Notes under the pieces: generated by a model | Database searches by the model: none | Told to the model about the DNA's origin: nothing | The model's input: the letters and a program-made list of their open reading frames with translations, nothing else | Part shown: piece by piece, positions 38,911 through 41,520 of the stretch | Position numbering within the stretch: position 1 is the first letter of the stretch | Layout: each line of letters opens with the position of its first letter | Made by a program: the position numbers and the translations under genes | Assembly: GCA_030652695.1 (NCBI GenBank) | Contig: JAUSQD010000075.1 | Span: 1-41,520, forward strand | Length of the DNA stretch: 41,520 nucleotides | Direction of reading: 5' to 3' | DNA from: Actinomycetota bacterium | GTDB taxonomy: Bacteria > Actinomycetota > Actinomycetes > S36-B12

Positions 38911-39372
38911 GTGAATCTGCAATTGAGCACCGCTGCCGCGAACGAGGCACCAGACGCCCCAAGCGACTTGGGCATGGAAGTGGCCGGCGCTGTGGTGCGG
39001 CTTCATCGGCGATTGAGGTCTGAGCGCATCGATGACCAGATCGGTGACACCCACTATTCGGTACTGGTGTTCCTCGTGAAGCAAGGCGCACATTCGCTGA
39101 AGGAGCTCAGCATTCGTGAACGGGTCACGCCTCCGTCAATGAACCAAACAGTGAACGCTCTTGAGGCGGCAGGCTACATCGAGCGTCACGATGATCCTGA
39201 TGACCGACGCAGAGTACTCATCGCGGCAACCGACAGCGGGATCGCTGTTGCCAAACAGACTCGCCGTTTGCGTCATGCCTGGATCAACGCACGCCTGAAG
39301 GATCTGCCCGCCGCCGACCGCGAGGTACTGGAAAGGGCGGCACAGATCCTTCGCCACATCGCTGACTCATGA
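38911..39372 (+). CDS. MarR-family transcriptional regulator (GTG start)
   Basis: HSLKELSIRERVTPPSMNQTVNALEAAGYIERHDDPDDRRRVLIAATDSG. Confidence 0.9.
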   Translation: MNLQLSTAAANEAPDAPSDLGMEVAGAVVRLHRRLRSERIDDQIGDTHYSVLVFLVKQGAHSLKELSIRERVTPPSMNQTVNALEAAGYIERHDDPDDRRRVLIAATDSGIAVAKQTRRLRHAWINARLKDLPAADREVLERAAQILRHIADS

Positions 39373-39382
39373 GACCGCATCC

Positions 39383-40678
39383 ATGAGCGCAATGTTCAGC
39401 TCACTTTCCATCTTCAACTATCGGGTCTGGGCATCCGGTGCGATCGTGTCAAACATTGGCACGTGGATGCAGCGCATTGCTCAGGACTGGCTCGTGCTCA
39501 CCCACTTGACTGACAACAACGCAACAGCTGTCGGCGTGGTGATGGCCTTGCAGTTCGGCCCTTCGATCCTGCTGTTGCCGGTCACCGGAATGGCCGCGGA
39601 TCATTTCGACAGACGCAAGCTTCTGATGATCACTCAAGGCGCGATGGGAGCCCTCGCTCTTGGACTTGGACTGCTCACGATCACCGGCCTGGTTCAGCTA
39701 TGGCAGGTATTTCTCTTCGCGTTCCTCCTCGGATGCGTGACGGCATTCGATACTCCCGCGCGACAGACCTTCGTTTCTGATCTCGTGCCCGGGTCCAGTC
39801 TGTCCAATGCAGTCGCCCTGAACTCGACATCATTCAACGGAGCCCGGCTCATTGGGCCTGCAGTTGCAGGGGTGCTCATTGCGGTGCTCGGCACTGGTTG
39901 GGTCTTCATCAGCAACGGACTCTCATTCAGCGCAGTCCTGGCCTCGCTCGCGATTCTTCGCACTCATGAGCTTGTTCATCGGGATCGACCAGCGAGAGAA
40001 CCTGGAAGTTTCATGGAAGGATTTCGCTACGTCTGGTCACGACCAGATCTGAAGGCGATCCTGCTGATGCTGTTCCTCCTTGGGACATTCGGCATGAACT
40101 TTCCGATCTACCTCTCCACCATGTCGGTCACGGTATTCAATGCGGGGGCGGGGGCATTCGGAATACTGACCTCCGCTATGGCCTTGGGGTCAGTCGTGGG
40201 GGCTCTGCTGTCTGCTCGGCGTGCCCGACCGAAAGTGACCTTGCTGCTCGCTGGTGCCTCAGTGTTCGCAATTTCCCTCGCGTTCGCAGCTATTGCCCCC
40301 ACCTATGCACTGTTTGCCATCGCGCTCATGATCGTTGGGGTCGCATCGCAGACACTCATGACCACCGCCAACAGCACAGTGCAACTCTCCACTGACCCTG
40401 CAATGCGTGGGCGGGTGATCGCAATCTTGATGGCCGTCATCATGGGCGGCACTCCGATCGGCGCTCCGATCATTGGCTGGGTGGCGAACAGCTACGGACC
40501 CCGAGCGGCAATCGGTCTCGGCGCTGTCGCCGGTCTGCTGTCGGCGTGTGTGGGCCTGTTCTACTTGATTCGCTATCACCATCTGCGTCTACACCGCATT
40601 GGTTGGCGCTTGCGGATCAGCCAAAGCGAACCCGAGCACCTGACAGCGATGTTCGAGGAGGTCAGCACCGCACGTTGA
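39383..40678 (+). CDS. MFS transporter (enterobactin exporter-like)
   Basis: FNYRVWASGAIVSNIGTWMQRIAQDWLVL...GMAADHFDRRKLLMITQ...DTPARQTFVSDLVPGSSLSNAVALNSTSFNGARLIGPAVAG. Confidence 0.92.
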   Translation: MSAMFSSLSIFNYRVWASGAIVSNIGTWMQRIAQDWLVLTHLTDNNATAVGVVMALQFGPSILLLPVTGMAADHFDRRKLLMITQGAMGALALGLGLLTITGLVQLWQVFLFAFLLGCVTAFDTPARQTFVSDLVPGSSLSNAVALNSTSFNGARLIGPAVAGVLIAVLGTGWVFISNGLSFSAVLASLAILRTHELVHRDRPAREPGSFMEGFRYVWSRPDLKAILLMLFLLGTFGMNFPIYLSTMSVTVFNAGAGAFGILTSAMALGSVVGALLSARRARPKVTLLLAGASVFAISLAFAAIAPTYALFAIALMIVGVASQTLMTTANSTVQLSTDPAMRGRVIAILMAVIMGGTPIGAPIIGWVANSYGPRAAIGLGAVAGLLSACVGLFYLIRYHHLRLHRIGWRLRISQSEPEHLTAMFEEVSTAR

Positions 40679-40724
40679 TCCTCCTCGGAGATGACGATGT
40701 GCGCCTCTGTTGTTCCGTGACATG

Positions 40725-40758
40725 AATATGGCGGGTGTCCGAGGACACCCGCCATATT
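40725..40758. terminator. Bidirectional hairpin between MFS gene and convergent substrate-binding protein gene
   Basis: Perfect 16-bp arms AATATGGCGGGTGTCC-GA-GGACACCCGCCATATT. Confidence 0.75.
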
Positions 40759-40773
40759 GCATATCCGAGTTGA

Positions 40774-41520
40774 CTAGCTGAGAACGACCTTGCCGGTCGA
40801 GGTGTCGATGTACTTGGCACCACAGGTGGGCTTGGGATCAGCGATGAGGTCGGTGCCCTTGGCGATCAGGTACCAGCCGCACAGAGCGGGGTTGCCGTTT
40901 GGCATGAGTCCTGGGCCCTTGAAGCTGACCTTCTCAGGAACCAGTCCGCCACCGTCGTAGTTGGTGACGTTGCGCAGCCCATTGATGAACGAGGCACGCG
41001 TTGGGCACTTGCCGGCGACCTTCAGACCCTTGATGAACAGGTCAGCTCCCAGGAAGCCCATGGGCGCACCTGAGGAGTAGGGGTTCAGGCCAGCGGCCTT
41101 CATGCCTGCTGCGTAGGTCTTGACTGCGCGGTTGTTCACACCGACCGGCACGGAGCCGTAGGTCGTGCCCAATGCGCCTTCAAGAGCACCGTTCGCGGTC
41201 TTCAGCACTGCTGGGTCAGACAGACCCACGATGCTGACACCCTTCAAGGTGACACCCTGCTGCTTCAGTGCGCTCATGATCGAGATGGCGCCATCGATGA
41301 ACCCAACAATGATCGCGCCGTCAGAGCCGGAGTTCTTGATGCGCAGTGCAGTGGAGGTTGCATCGTGTGTGCCCTGAGGCTCATCGGAGATGCGCAGTGA
41401 CTGAGTCAGTCCTGGTACGAATGGGATGAGACCAGCAGTGGCGTTGCCGGCTGCCGAGGCACCCGTGCTGACGTGGTTGATGTTTGCGATCTTGGTGACG
41501 CCCATCTGCTTCAACTTCTC
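40774..41520 (-). CDS. ABC-type substrate-binding protein, copy 2 (truncated by window end)
   Basis: About 90% identical by eye to the C-terminal half of the 32945..34246 product. Confidence 0.85.
   Translation of the reverse strand, partial: EKLKQMGVTKIANINHVSTGASAAGNATAGLIPFVPGLTQSLRISDEPQGTHDATSTALRIKNSGSDGAIIVGFIDGAISIMSALKQQGVTLKGVSIVGLSDPAVLKTANGALEGALGTTYGSVPVGVNNRAVKTYAAGMKAAGLNPYSSGAPMGFLGADLFIKGLKVAGKCPTRASFINGLRNVTNYDGGGLVPEKVSFKGPGLMPNGNPALCGWYLIAKGTDLIADPKPTCGAKYIDTSTGKVVLS

Noticed and set aside
32945-41520. Composite transposon bounded by the duplicated substrate-binding genes
   Set aside because: Copies are in direct orientation, with no transposase, terminal inverted repeats or target duplications visible
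1-41520. CRISPR array, prophage, toxin-antitoxin or restriction-modification system
   Set aside because: No regularly spaced repeats, Cas, phage structural, methyltransferase or nuclease genes seen other than Fpg/Nei

Overview
41.5-kb window from a moderately GC-rich actinobacterial-type chromosome, densely coding, with no CRISPR array, transposase or phage genes seen. Main blocks: (i) 5' end of an EttA-type ABC-F gene plus ssb (1-1172); (ii) a NarL-class histidine kinase (1466-3484) convergent with a minus-strand, translationally coupled operon (10694 to 3503) encoding a REC protein, a membrane-anchored HEAT-repeat protein (apparent frameshift), a membrane GT2 synthase with a QRRRW motif, an Hpt protein, a second REC protein and a 1157-aa GAF/multi-PAS hybrid kinase with two REC domains. 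This operon is my leading candidate for an undescribed system: a phosphorelay-controlled polysaccharide synthase. (iii) a near-complete coproporphyrin-dependent heme cluster (hemCD fusion and hemA on minus; hemE-hemY-hemQ-hemH-hemB-hemL on plus); (iv) tRNA-Arg(TCT) followed by a small accessory region with a degenerate tRNA 3'-like fragment and a VOC-HxlR operon with a clear operator; (v) CDGSH plus heme-oxygenase-like iron enzyme, beta-propeller, MarR with a strong composite operator, DUF1801, LtrA, Fpg/Nei glycosylase, GGDEF protein, AttH/CrtC-like protein with an inserted repeat, TesB; (vi) two roughly 90% identical orphan substrate-binding proteins about 6.5 kb apart flanking an amidohydrolase/TetR/MarR/MFS region, one preceded by a tandem GAAT-N3-ATTC palindrome pair. 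All calls are from reading the translations and DNA; no database search was run.
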